From: Leisingera sp. ANG-M1 | GTDB taxonomy: Bacteria > Pseudomonadota > Alphaproteobacteria > Rhodobacterales > Rhodobacteraceae | Assembly (NCBI RefSeq): GCF_000813745.1 | Contig: NZ_JWLC01000035.1 | Location: 1 to 63,387 of the forward strand | DNA: 63,387 nt | Direction of reading: 5' to 3' | Part shown: positions 53,050-61,008 of the stretch, piece after piece | Numbering within the stretch: position 1 is the first letter of the stretch | Layout of the letters: every line of letters begins with the position of its first letter | Notes under the pieces: model-generated | Database searches by the model: none | What the model was told of the DNA's origin: nothing | What the model saw: only the letters and a program-made list of their open reading frames with translations | Translations under genes and position numbers: made by a program

Positions 53050-54444
53050 TCAGCCGGTCAGGCCCTGGGCCTGGTATTCGGCATAAGCCGCGTCAATAGT
53101 GGCGCGGACCTTGGCGATGATCTCGTCGCACTCGGCCTCAGTTATGATCAGCGGCGGCGACAGGCAGATGGTTTCGCGCAACGCCCGCAAGAGGATGCCG
53201 TTCTCGGCCGCCTTGGCGTTCAGCATCGCGGGCAGCCCGTGTTCGGGCTGGAACCGGGCGCCGGTTTCCTTGTTCAGGATGAAGTCCATGCCGGCAACCA
53301 GGCCGACACCGCGCACCTCGGCCACCATCGAGTGGTCCGCCAGCGCCTGCAGCCCCTCCTGGAACCGCGCGCCAACCTTGCGGACGTTGTCCAGAACGTT
53401 GCGCTCTTCCATGATGTTCAGCGTTTCCAGGGCAACTGCAGCCGCCACCGGGTGCGCGCCATAGGTGTAGCCATGGGCAAACATGCCAAAACCCGCCGCC
53501 TGCGATTTGATCGCGCCATAGACCTTTTCATTAATCATCGTGGCCGACATCGGAATGTAGCCCGAGGTCAGCTGTTTGGCGCAGGAGATGATATCGGGCT
53601 CCATGCCAAAGGTGGTTGAGCCCCACATCTCCCCGGTGCGCCCGAAGCCGCAGATCACCTCGTCGGCGACCAGCAGGATATCGTATTTGCGCAACACTTT
53701 CTGGATTGCCGCGAAATAGCCCTTGGGCGGCAGGATCACCCCGCCCGCGCCGATCAGCGGCTCGGCAAAGAAGGCCGCCACCGTGTCCGGCCCTTCGGCC
53801 AGGATCATCTGCTCCAGTTCATCCGCCTGGCGCTGCGAGAATTCCTCTTCGCTTTCGCCTTCCAGATGGTTGCCGGTGTACTGCGGCGCGGTGTCCGTAT
53901 GCAGGAACCCGGGCAACGGCAGGTCGAACCCTTTGTAAAAGTTCGGCAGGCCGGTGAGGCTGGCGCCGATCACCCCGGTGCCGTGGTAGCTCTTGAGCCG
54001 GGTAATGATCTTCTTCTTCTGCGGCTTGCCGATAGCGTTGTGGTAATACCAGATGATCTTGACCGCAGTGTCGTTGGATTCCGAGCCGGAGCATTGGAAC
54101 ATCACCTTGGACATCGGCACCGGCGCCATCGCGATCAGCCGCTCGGCCAGTTCCGGAACCGGTGAGGCAACCTTGTGGTGGAAGGCCTGGTAGTAGGGCA
54201 AGGACCGCATCTGGTGGGCAGCAGCTTCGGCCAGCCGCTCTTCGGAGAAACCCAGCGACGCGCACCACAGGCCGGACGCCGCCTCGATATAGCGCTTGCC
54301 GTCCTCATCGGTGACATAGGCGCCCTCTCCCTGCGACAGGATCAGCGGGCCCTGGTCCTCATGTGCGGTGGGATTGGTTTGCGGATGCAGGTGATAGTCC
54401 ACATCGCGGGCGGAATTGGTTGCAGCATTGGACGGGTAGGACAT
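53050..54444 (-). CDS. Class III aminotransferase (omega-amino acid/taurine-pyruvate type)
   Basis: The 464-residue PLP enzyme has MFQCSGSESNDTAVKIIWYYHN, DILLVADEVICGFGRTG and SCAKQLTSGYIPMSA with the PLP lysine. It is a paralogue of the ectoine Atf at 24454. Such enzymes move an amino group from an omega-amino acid or diamine to pyruvate. It is the first gene of a leftward operon and is followed by an aldehyde dehydrogenase, so an amine-to-aldehyde-to-acid sequence is implied. The amine is not known. Confidence 0.88.
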   Translation of the reverse strand: MSYPSNAATNSARDVDYHLHPQTNPTAHEDQGPLILSQGEGAYVTDEDGKRYIEAASGLWCASLGFSEERLAEAAAHQMRSLPYYQAFHHKVASPVPELAERLIAMAPVPMSKVMFQCSGSESNDTAVKIIWYYHNAIGKPQKKKIITRLKSYHGTGVIGASLTGLPNFYKGFDLPLPGFLHTDTAPQYTGNHLEGESEEEFSQRQADELEQMILAEGPDTVAAFFAEPLIGAGGVILPPKGYFAAIQKVLRKYDILLVADEVICGFGRTGEMWGSTTFGMEPDIISCAKQLTSGYIPMSATMINEKVYGAIKSQAAGFGMFAHGYTYGAHPVAAAVALETLNIMEERNVLDNVRKVGARFQEGLQALADHSMVAEVRGVGLVAGMDFILNKETGARFQPEHGLPAMLNAKAAENGILLRALRETICLSPPLIITEAECDEIIAKVRATIDAAYAEYQAQGLTG

Positions 54445-54555
54445 TGAGCCGGCTCCTGATTGAGGAAGGCCGCAAGACGGCCGGTTTGGCGGGAGGCTAG
54501 GAGCAGCGCCACCATTCCGTCAAATTGCGTTTTTTTGGCTCAGCATAACGCCAGG

Positions 54556-55473
54556 CTATGCTTGCAGTCGCTTTTGCATGTCCTTTTCGGTGGCCCGGGC
54601 CTGGTCCTGCAAATGCGCGATTAAATGGGCGGACAGTTTCGACTGCTGCCAGTGCTCCGGCGTCATCACGCTGGTTTCAAAAGAAAACTCCGGCTCAAAC
54701 GCGCGGGCAACCAGACCGGAGTCCAGGTGGTATGACGCGGACAGCATGTCCACCAGGGCCACCCCTACCCCGTTCTTCACCAGCTGGCAGGCCACATGAG
54801 TGGAAAACGTGTCGATGTAGCGTTTCGGCTTGAATTTCCGGTCTTCCAGCACCCCTTCCAGTGCCAGCCGCCAGCGGTCGAAGTTCTTCAGCGTCACCAC
54901 ATCCTCGTTTTCCAGATCCGCCGCCTCAACGCTCCAGAACTCTGCCAGCCGGTGGTCGCTGCGCATGACACAGACCAGCGGCAGCGACATCAGCGGGCGG
55001 GTTTCGATGCCGGGAATGTCTTCTCCTGTCGTTAGCCCCAAGCCGAAATCCGCCCGCCTTGCGGCAACAGATTGCGAAATCCAGCGCGAACTGCGCACCG
55101 GCAGGGAAAAAGACACCCCTTCATGCTCGGTCATGAACGGCGCCAGTTTCTCCGGCAGCCAGAACTGTGCCAGCAGCGGCATCGCGGCGATTGTCACCTC
55201 CCCGTGGCGGTTGTGCTTCAAATCCTCGGCAAAGCTGCGCAACTGACCCAGGCCGGTGTAAACCCGCCCGATCTGATCATAGAGTGCCTGCCCCTCGCGA
55301 GTTGCGATCAGCCGGTTTCCGGTACGGGCAAACAGCTTCAGGCCCAGATCGTATTCCAGCAGTTTCAGATGCTTGGACACTGATGGCTGGGTGACATTCA
55401 GCCGCTCGGCGGCTTCTGTAACAGAGCCGTAATCCATGATGGCTTTGAAGATTTCGATCTGGCGGATGTTCAT
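54556..55473 (-). CDS. LysR-family transcription regulator
   Basis: The 305-residue LysR protein starts NIRQIEIFKAIMDYGSVTEAAERLNVTQPSVSKHLKLLEYDLG (helix-turn-helix), followed by a normal effector domain with VTIAAMPLLAQFW. It sits between the two halves of the cluster and is divergent from the M24 hydrolase-TRAP operon, so it is the likely regulator of both. The start at 55473 is chosen because it matches the family; an ATG at 55506 would add eleven residues. Confidence 0.9.
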   Translation of the reverse strand: MNIRQIEIFKAIMDYGSVTEAAERLNVTQPSVSKHLKLLEYDLGLKLFARTGNRLIATREGQALYDQIGRVYTGLGQLRSFAEDLKHNRHGEVTIAAMPLLAQFWLPEKLAPFMTEHEGVSFSLPVRSSRWISQSVAARRADFGLGLTTGEDIPGIETRPLMSLPLVCVMRSDHRLAEFWSVEAADLENEDVVTLKNFDRWRLALEGVLEDRKFKPKRYIDTFSTHVACQLVKNGVGVALVDMLSASYHLDSGLVARAFEPEFSFETSVMTPEHWQQSKLSAHLIAHLQDQARATEKDMQKRLQA

Positions 55474-55599
55474 CGTGGCATTCCTTTTTTTAAAACTGGA
55501 GTGCAAAAAATGTATTAGAAGCTATCTCCGTCTTACCGCAGTCTTGATCCAGAACACAACAAGCAGAGCCTGCCCGGCGGCAGGGATGGATTGAGACAC
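55474..55599. promoter_or_regulatory. Divergent promoter between LysR regulator and M24-TRAP operon
   Basis: The 126-base gap is AT-rich near the LysR start, with a run of seven T next to four A at about 55486-55496. LysR proteins usually bind near such divergent starts. I could not find a certain T-N11-A palindrome. Confidence 0.45.
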
Positions 55600-56796
55600 A
55601 TGCATGCACTGACGCAAAGCCAGCAGGAGATCATGAACGCCCAGCGGCAGATCTGGCCGCAGGAGCTGAGCTTTCCCGAAGAGGATTTTGCCGCCCGGCT
55701 GGCGCGGGTTCAGCAGGACCTGCACAGCAAGGATCTGGACGGCGCGCTGCTGTTTGATCCCGAAAACATGTTCTGGCTGACCGGTTATCAAACCATCGGC
55801 TATTTCACTTTTCAGGCCATGTATGTGCCCGCGGCAGGCAAGCCGGTGGTGATCACCCGTGTGGTGAACCGCGACATGGCGCTGGCGCTGCCGACCATTG
55901 CCGCCGCAGTGCCGGTGTTCGACACCCAAGACCACATCGCCGTTCTTGCGGAATTCCTGAACCAGACCGGTGCGCGCCGGCTCGGGTTGGAAACCGTCAG
56001 CCGCTACCTGAATGTCTCCGACCACCGCCGCCTGGAAGCCGCGGCAGAGGTGCCTTTCACCGACTGGAACGGAACCATCGAGCAGTTCCGCATGATCAAG
56101 AGCCCGGCGCAGCTGGATCGGATGCGGGCCGCCGCACGGGCGGTGGAGGCGGGCATTGATGCGGCCTTGAAGGAGATCGCGCCGGGCAAGACCGACAACG
56201 ACCTCGCCGCGGCGCTGATCGGCGGCTCGACCCGGGCGGGCAGCGAGTATTTTGGCCATCCGCCGATGGTGGTGGCCGGCCCGCGCAGCGAACTGTGCTT
56301 TGCGCTTTGGCGCCGCAACACCATCCAGAAAGGCGACGTAGTGCTGCTGGAAGGTGCCGGCGTGGTCGACCGTTATCACGCGCTGATGTCGCGTTCAGCG
56401 GTGGTGGGGAAACCAACCGACGAACACAAGGCAACCGCCGAGGCGCTGAATGAAATCCTGGAAACCGCGGTGGACAACATCAAGCCCGGCCTGACCGCCG
56501 GTGAGATCGACCACCTTTGCCGCGCCCGCGTCGAGGCCAAGGGGCTGGGCAAATACTTCAAAAGCCGCACCGCCTACGGCATCGGCATCGGCTTCCCGCC
56601 GAACTGGGCCGAGGGCCACATCTACAGCATCCGGCCGGACGACCCGCTGGTGATCCAGCCGAACATGACCTTTCACATCATTCCGACAATGTTCCGCGAG
56701 GGCTTTGGCATGGCCATCAGCGATAGCGTGTGCGTGACGGAATCCGGGTGTGAAGTGCTGACCCGCTATCCCCGCGACCTGGTTGTCGTGGACTGA
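55600..56796 (+). CDS. DoeA-like M24 (creatinase/ectoine hydrolase-type) hydrolase
   Basis: The 398-residue protein resembles DoeA at 28980: DGALLFDPENMFWLTGYQTIGYFTFQ aligns with its DLLIVTDPSNMNWLTGYDGWSFYVHQ segment. The M24 metal site is altered in the same way: LLEGAGVVDRYHALMSRS has E for the first D and no second D. So it probably hydrolyses a C-N bond in a small ring or amidine without metal. The first ATG is at 55600; another at 55633 has AGGAG too close. It opens the rightward operon, 23 bases before the TRAP genes. Confidence 0.85.
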   Translation: MHALTQSQQEIMNAQRQIWPQELSFPEEDFAARLARVQQDLHSKDLDGALLFDPENMFWLTGYQTIGYFTFQAMYVPAAGKPVVITRVVNRDMALALPTIAAAVPVFDTQDHIAVLAEFLNQTGARRLGLETVSRYLNVSDHRRLEAAAEVPFTDWNGTIEQFRMIKSPAQLDRMRAAARAVEAGIDAALKEIAPGKTDNDLAAALIGGSTRAGSEYFGHPPMVVAGPRSELCFALWRRNTIQKGDVVLLEGAGVVDRYHALMSRSAVVGKPTDEHKATAEALNEILETAVDNIKPGLTAGEIDHLCRARVEAKGLGKYFKSRTAYGIGIGFPPNWAEGHIYSIRPDDPLVIQPNMTFHIIPTMFREGFGMAISDSVCVTESGCEVLTRYPRDLVVVD

Positions 56797-56819
56797 AAGC
56801 AACGTAATGGGAGGATACT

Positions 56820-57794
56820 ATGCTTGACCAAACCAAAACACTCGCAGCCGCCGCAGCGCTGGCCCTTGCCGGGACTGCAGCCACTGCCGAAATATGGGAC
56901 ATGCCCGCGGCCTATGGCGCCGGCAACCATGTGACCAAGTCCTACATCGCCTTTGCCGAAGAGGTCACCAAAAACTCCGGCGGCGATCTGGAGATCGTGG
57001 TGCATCCGGGCGGCTCGCTTTATGCCGGTGCCGAAATCCTGCGCGCGGTGCGCTCGGGGCAGGTGCAGGCCGGCGGCCGCTACATGGGGGCGCATGCCAA
57101 GGAAGACAGCATCTTCGGCCTTGATACCGTGCCCTTCCTGGCCACCAATTTCGGCGACGCGCAAAAGCTCTACGACGCTTCCCGTCCGGCCATCGAGGCC
57201 GCCTTGGAAGAGCGAGGCATGAAACTGCTGTTCATGGCGCCCTGGCCGCCGCAGGGCCTGTTCCACCGCAATGAAATCAACTCGATGGCGGATATGGCAG
57301 GCACAAAGTTCCGCGCCTATGACGCCACCACTTCGCGCCTGGCGGGGCTGATGGGGGCAGTGCCGACCACCACCGAAGCCACTGAGATCAGCCAGGCCTT
57401 CTCGACCGGCGTTGCGGATTCGATGATCGGCTCCGGCGCCATCGGGGTGTTCCAGAAACTGTGGGATTACGTCGACAACTTCTACCTGGTGAACGCCTGG
57501 ATCCCGAAATCCGCCGCCATCGTCAACAAGGACGCCTGGGACGCGCTGAGCCCGGAAACCCAGGCCGTTGTCGAAGCCGCCGCCGCCAAGGCCGAAGCGG
57601 ACGTCTGGGACGCGGTTGCAGACGTGACTGCAGGCTACAACCAGACCCTGGCGGAAAACGGCATGAAGGTTTCGGAACCCTCCGCGCAGCTGATGGGCGA
57701 ATTCCAGGCCATCGGTGAAACCATGTCGGCGGAATGGGCCGGGAACGCCAGCGGTGCGGGCAAGGCCGCCATGGATGCCTACAAAGGCAACTGA
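56820..57794 (+). CDS. TRAP transporter periplasmic binding protein (DctP)
   Basis: The 324-residue protein has a signal peptide to about residue 22 (LAGTAATAE). The DctP pattern follows: SYIAFAEEVTKNSGGDLEIVVHPGGSLYAG, TVPFLATNF, and GTKFRAYDATTSRLAGLMGAVPTTTEATEISQAFSTGVADSMIGSG with the ligand-carboxylate arginine. It is the binding protein of a TRAP system that presumably imports the substrate of this cluster. GGGAGG precedes the ATG. Confidence 0.9.
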   Translation: MLDQTKTLAAAAALALAGTAATAEIWDMPAAYGAGNHVTKSYIAFAEEVTKNSGGDLEIVVHPGGSLYAGAEILRAVRSGQVQAGGRYMGAHAKEDSIFGLDTVPFLATNFGDAQKLYDASRPAIEAALEERGMKLLFMAPWPPQGLFHRNEINSMADMAGTKFRAYDATTSRLAGLMGAVPTTTEATEISQAFSTGVADSMIGSGAIGVFQKLWDYVDNFYLVNAWIPKSAAIVNKDAWDALSPETQAVVEAAAAKAEADVWDAVADVTAGYNQTLAENGMKVSEPSAQLMGEFQAIGETMSAEWAGNASGAGKAAMDAYKGN

Positions 57795-57812
57795 CCCCCG
57801 CTTGCCAGTCCT

Positions 57813-57837
57813 GCCCCGGAGCCATGGGTTCCGGGGC
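57813..57837 (+). promoter_or_regulatory. Stem-loop between the TRAP binding protein and small permease
   Basis: Bases 57813-57820 (GCCCCGGA) pair with 57830-57837 around a nine-base loop, followed by CTTT. As in the ectoine operon at 35303, a hairpin lies just after the binding-protein gene and may give it a higher expression than the permease. Confidence 0.72.
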
Positions 57838-57856
57838 CTTTCCGAAGGAGAATGAA

Positions 57857-58387
57857 ATGCCTGGTTTGTTTCAGTTTCTCGACAGGGCGCTGCACCGCCT
57901 CTACCGTTTGTGCGGCTTCCTTGCTGCCGGTTTCATCGCGCTGATCGTGGTGCTTGTCATGATCCGGATCGGCTCCCGCCTCGGCGGCTTTTATATCCCC
58001 GGTCTCAGCGAATATTCCGGCTACTGCCTGGCGCTGGCGGGGGCTTTGGGGCTTGCCTATACCTTTGGCGAGCACGGCCATATCCGGGTGGAAATGCTGA
58101 TCGAAGGGCTGCGGCAGAAATCACGCTTCCGCCTGGAGATCCTGGTGCTGTGCGTCGCCACTGCCTTCTCCAGCTACCTGGCGTGGTACACCGCCAAGCT
58201 TGCCTATGTCTCCTACCTTTATGACGACATCAGCTCAAAGTCCGACGAGATCCACCTGGTGATCCCGCAGACGCCGTTTGCCTTGGGCTGGAGCATCTTC
58301 ACCCTGTGCCTGTTCCACACGCTGATCCGCGCGCTCGCCACCAAAGAGCTGGGCTACCTGCAGCACAAGGGCACCGCAGGGCATTGA
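57857..58387 (+). CDS. TRAP transporter small permease (DctQ)
   Basis: The 176-residue protein has four hydrophobic segments and the DctQ core (FYIPGLSEYSGYCLALAGALGLAYTFGEHGHIRVEM). It is the small membrane subunit. AAGGAG lies upstream of the chosen ATG. The large-permease gene starts nine bases after its stop. Confidence 0.9.
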   Translation: MPGLFQFLDRALHRLYRLCGFLAAGFIALIVVLVMIRIGSRLGGFYIPGLSEYSGYCLALAGALGLAYTFGEHGHIRVEMLIEGLRQKSRFRLEILVLCVATAFSSYLAWYTAKLAYVSYLYDDISSKSDEIHLVIPQTPFALGWSIFTLCLFHTLIRALATKELGYLQHKGTAGH

Positions 58388-58396
58388 GGACCAATC

Positions 58397-59704
58397 ATGT
58401 ATGAAATCGCACTCACACTCCTGCTGGTATCCTCGCTGCTGGTGTTCCTGGCCGGCGGCCTGTGGATCGGGCTTTCGCTGATGGGCGTCGGCTTCCTGGC
58501 GATGACGGCCTTTACCAGCCGCCCCGTCGGCGATGCCCTGGCAACCGTTGTCTGGTCGCACACCTCACTGTGGGGGCTGGCCTCGCTGCCGGTGTTCATC
58601 TGGATGGGCGAGATCCTGTTCCGCACCCGGCTGTCGGAGAGCCTGTTCAACGGGCTTGGTCCCCTGATGCGGCGGATGCCCGGCGGGTTGATCCATGTGA
58701 ACATCGTCGGCTGCGTCACCTTTGCCGCCATCTCCGGCTCTTCCGCCGCGACGCTGGCCACCATTGGCAAGATCACCGTGCCGGAGCTGCGCAAGCGCGG
58801 CTACCCGGACAAGATGGCCTATGGCACGCTGGCAGGCGCCGGCACGCTGGGACTGCTCATTCCGCCGTCGATCACCATGATCGTCTATGGCGTCACCGTG
58901 CAGGAATCCATCGGCCGCCTGTTCATTGCCGGCATCCTGCCGGGGCTGATGCTCGCCGGCCTGTTCATCGGCTATGTCATGCTGTGGGGCATCTTCACCG
59001 AAGAGGGCCGCAAACACCGTGAAGAACGGGCCTCCTGGCGTGAAAAGCTGGCAGGCGCCCGCGAGCTGGCGCCAGTGGTGGGCCTGATCATCGGCGTGAT
59101 CGGCTCGATCTACCTCGGCATCGCCTCTCCGACCGAGGCCGCCGTCTTGGGCGTTCTGGGCGCCCTGCTGCTGTCGGCCCTGCAGGGCTCGCTGAGCTGG
59201 GACAGCTTCCAGGCCTCGCTGATGGGTGCGACCAAGACCACCTCGATGATCATGCTGCTTTTGGCCGGTTCCGCCTTTCTGACGCTCGCCATGGGCTTCA
59301 CCGGCTTGCCGCGGGCGCTGGCGGACTGGATCGGCGCGATGAACCTGTCGCCCTGGACACTGATTGCCGCGCTGACCCTTTTCTACATCATCCTGGGCAT
59401 GTTCCTGGACGGGATTTCCGCTATCGTGCTGACCATGGCGGTGATCGAACCGCTGGTGCGCGGCGCGGGCATCGACATGATCTGGTTTGGCATCTTCGTG
59501 GTGCTGGTCGGCGAAATGGCGATGATCACCCCGCCGGTCGGCTTCAACCTGTTCCTGGTGCAGTCGATGACCGGCCGCGACATCGGCTTCATTGCCAAAT
59601 CCGCGATCCCGATGTTCCTGCTGATGGTGGTGGGGGTGATCCTGCTCACCGCCTTTCCGCAGATCGCCCTGTGGCTGCCCGAGTTCATGAACCAGAAGAA
59701 CTGA
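58397..59704 (+). CDS. TRAP transporter large permease (DctM)
   Basis: The 435-residue protein has about 12 hydrophobic segments and the DctM signatures CVTFAAISGSSAATLATIGKITVPELRKRGYP, PPSITMIVYGVTVQESIGRLFIAGILPG and SPTEAAVLGVLGALL. It forms the transport pathway with DctQ and the binding protein at 56820. The next gene, a Usp, follows after 101 bases that contain a GC-rich inverted repeat near 59712-59731. Confidence 0.92.
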   Translation: MYEIALTLLLVSSLLVFLAGGLWIGLSLMGVGFLAMTAFTSRPVGDALATVVWSHTSLWGLASLPVFIWMGEILFRTRLSESLFNGLGPLMRRMPGGLIHVNIVGCVTFAAISGSSAATLATIGKITVPELRKRGYPDKMAYGTLAGAGTLGLLIPPSITMIVYGVTVQESIGRLFIAGILPGLMLAGLFIGYVMLWGIFTEEGRKHREERASWREKLAGARELAPVVGLIIGVIGSIYLGIASPTEAAVLGVLGALLLSALQGSLSWDSFQASLMGATKTTSMIMLLLAGSAFLTLAMGFTGLPRALADWIGAMNLSPWTLIAALTLFYIILGMFLDGISAIVLTMAVIEPLVRGAGIDMIWFGIFVVLVGEMAMITPPVGFNLFLVQSMTGRDIGFIAKSAIPMFLLMVVGVILLTAFPQIALWLPEFMNQKN

Positions 59705-59805
59705 CACCCCGCCGCCTGGCCTGCAGGCCGGGCGTCAGACCCAAACATCCGGCAACGGTTTTAGAGGCGAAGGCGCAGCTGCCCCGCCGCCATGAGGAGT
59801 TTGCT

Positions 59806-60234
59806 ATGTACAGACACATCCTGGTCCCGCTGGATCTGCGCCAGCCCAAGGCCCACGCCAAAATCCTGGACACCGTGCAGCAGCATTTCTGCGACGCTCA
59901 GGCCGCGCTCCATCTGGTGACGGTGCTGCCCCATGACGAAAGCCTCGGAATTCTGTCGCAATTCATCCCCGAAGGCTTTGAAGAGGCGCAGGAAGCCCGC
60001 GCCCTGGAGAGCCTGGAACAGATCGCGGCAGGCCTGGACGGGCGCTTTGTCAGTGTCACCCCGCATGTGCGCAGCGGCAACGTCTATGTCGAGGTGCTGG
60101 CCCAGGCGGAACAGGCAAAGGCCGACCTGATCATCCTCGGCGCCCATAAACCCGAACTGAAAGACTACCTGCTGGGCCCCTCTGCGGCGCGCATCATGCG
60201 CCACGCGGACTGCTCGGTCCTGGTGGTGCGATAG
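59806..60234 (+). CDS. Universal stress protein of the second TRAP cluster
   Basis: The 142-residue Usp shows the ATP-binding end IILGAHKPELKDYLLGPSAARIMRHADCSVLVV, in which the usual GxxG is HKPE, so nucleotide binding may be changed. The N-terminus YRHILVPLDLRQPKAHAKIL is typical. Its position right after the TRAP genes and before an EutA-like gene is the same as in the ectoine operon. A TeaD-like brake on transport is inferred. Confidence 0.88.
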   Translation: MYRHILVPLDLRQPKAHAKILDTVQQHFCDAQAALHLVTVLPHDESLGILSQFIPEGFEEAQEARALESLEQIAAGLDGRFVSVTPHVRSGNVYVEVLAQAEQAKADLIILGAHKPELKDYLLGPSAARIMRHADCSVLVVR

Positions 60235-60243
60235 GAGAAACCC

Positions 60244-60987
60244 ATGACCTTCACACCTGACTTCGACGCTGGCCCGCATGCCCGCGCGCAGCTCGGCTTT
60301 ATCGCTGTGGCCAACGCCGACCTGACCGAGCGGGACATGTTCCTGACGAAACCTGAAGGGGTCGGCGTGCATTTCACCAGGGTGCGGATGCCCAAGATCT
60401 GCACCGTGGACAGCCTGGCGGCGATGGAGGAAGGGCTGGACGATGCCCTCGACACGCTGATGCCCGCCCGCGAGGACACCGATGTCATCTGCTACAACTG
60501 CACCGCAGGCAGTTTTGTCATCGGCGAGGACACCATCACCGCCAAGATGCGGGCCAAGCGCCCGGGTGTGCAGGCCACAACCCTGCTGACCGGGGCCGTC
60601 ACAGCGATGAAGGCGATGAACGCCGGCAGGATCGCCCTGGGCACCGCCTACACCGATGACATCAACCGCATGGAGGCCGGGTATTTCGAGACCCAGGGCA
60701 TTTCCTGCGTTTCCGTCGAAGGGCTGTCGCTGATGACCGACGCCGAGATGAACCGGGTCACCCCCGAAAGCCTGCTGGCCTTTGCCGAATACGTGGACCG
60801 TCCGGATGCGGATGCCGTGTTCCTCAGCTGCGGCGCCCTGCGCTCCATCGAGGTTCTCGACGCCGCGGAACAGCGGCTGGGCAAGCCGGTGCTGGCCTCC
60901 AACCAGACCAGCATGTGGCACTGCCTGCGGCTGGCCGGTGTCGAGGACAGGATTCAGGGCTATGGCGCCCTGCTGCGCGATCTCTGA
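60244..60987 (+). CDS. EutA-like Asp/Glu racemase-family enzyme (maleate isomerase/decarboxylase type)
   Basis: The 247-residue protein aligns with EutA at 32198. VICYNCTAGSFVIG and FLSCGALRSIEV carry the two catalytic cysteines, and the C-terminus NQTSMWHCLRLAGVEDRIQGYGALL matches EutA's NQAMIWRCLRLAGVTGPVQGYGRLF. Family members isomerise maleate, racemise amino acids or decarboxylate arylmalonates. The reaction here cannot be told apart. It starts nine bases after the Usp stop. Confidence 0.85.
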   Translation: MTFTPDFDAGPHARAQLGFIAVANADLTERDMFLTKPEGVGVHFTRVRMPKICTVDSLAAMEEGLDDALDTLMPAREDTDVICYNCTAGSFVIGEDTITAKMRAKRPGVQATTLLTGAVTAMKAMNAGRIALGTAYTDDINRMEAGYFETQGISCVSVEGLSLMTDAEMNRVTPESLLAFAEYVDRPDADAVFLSCGALRSIEVLDAAEQRLGKPVLASNQTSMWHCLRLAGVEDRIQGYGALLRDL

Positions 60988-61008
60988 GCAATTCCAGGAG
61001 GGTAACTC

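Noticed and set aside
54542..54562. Inverted repeat AGCATA-N9-TATGCT at the end of the LysR gene
   Set aside because: The stem has six pairs with a nine-base loop and no T run, so neither a terminator nor an operator can be supported.
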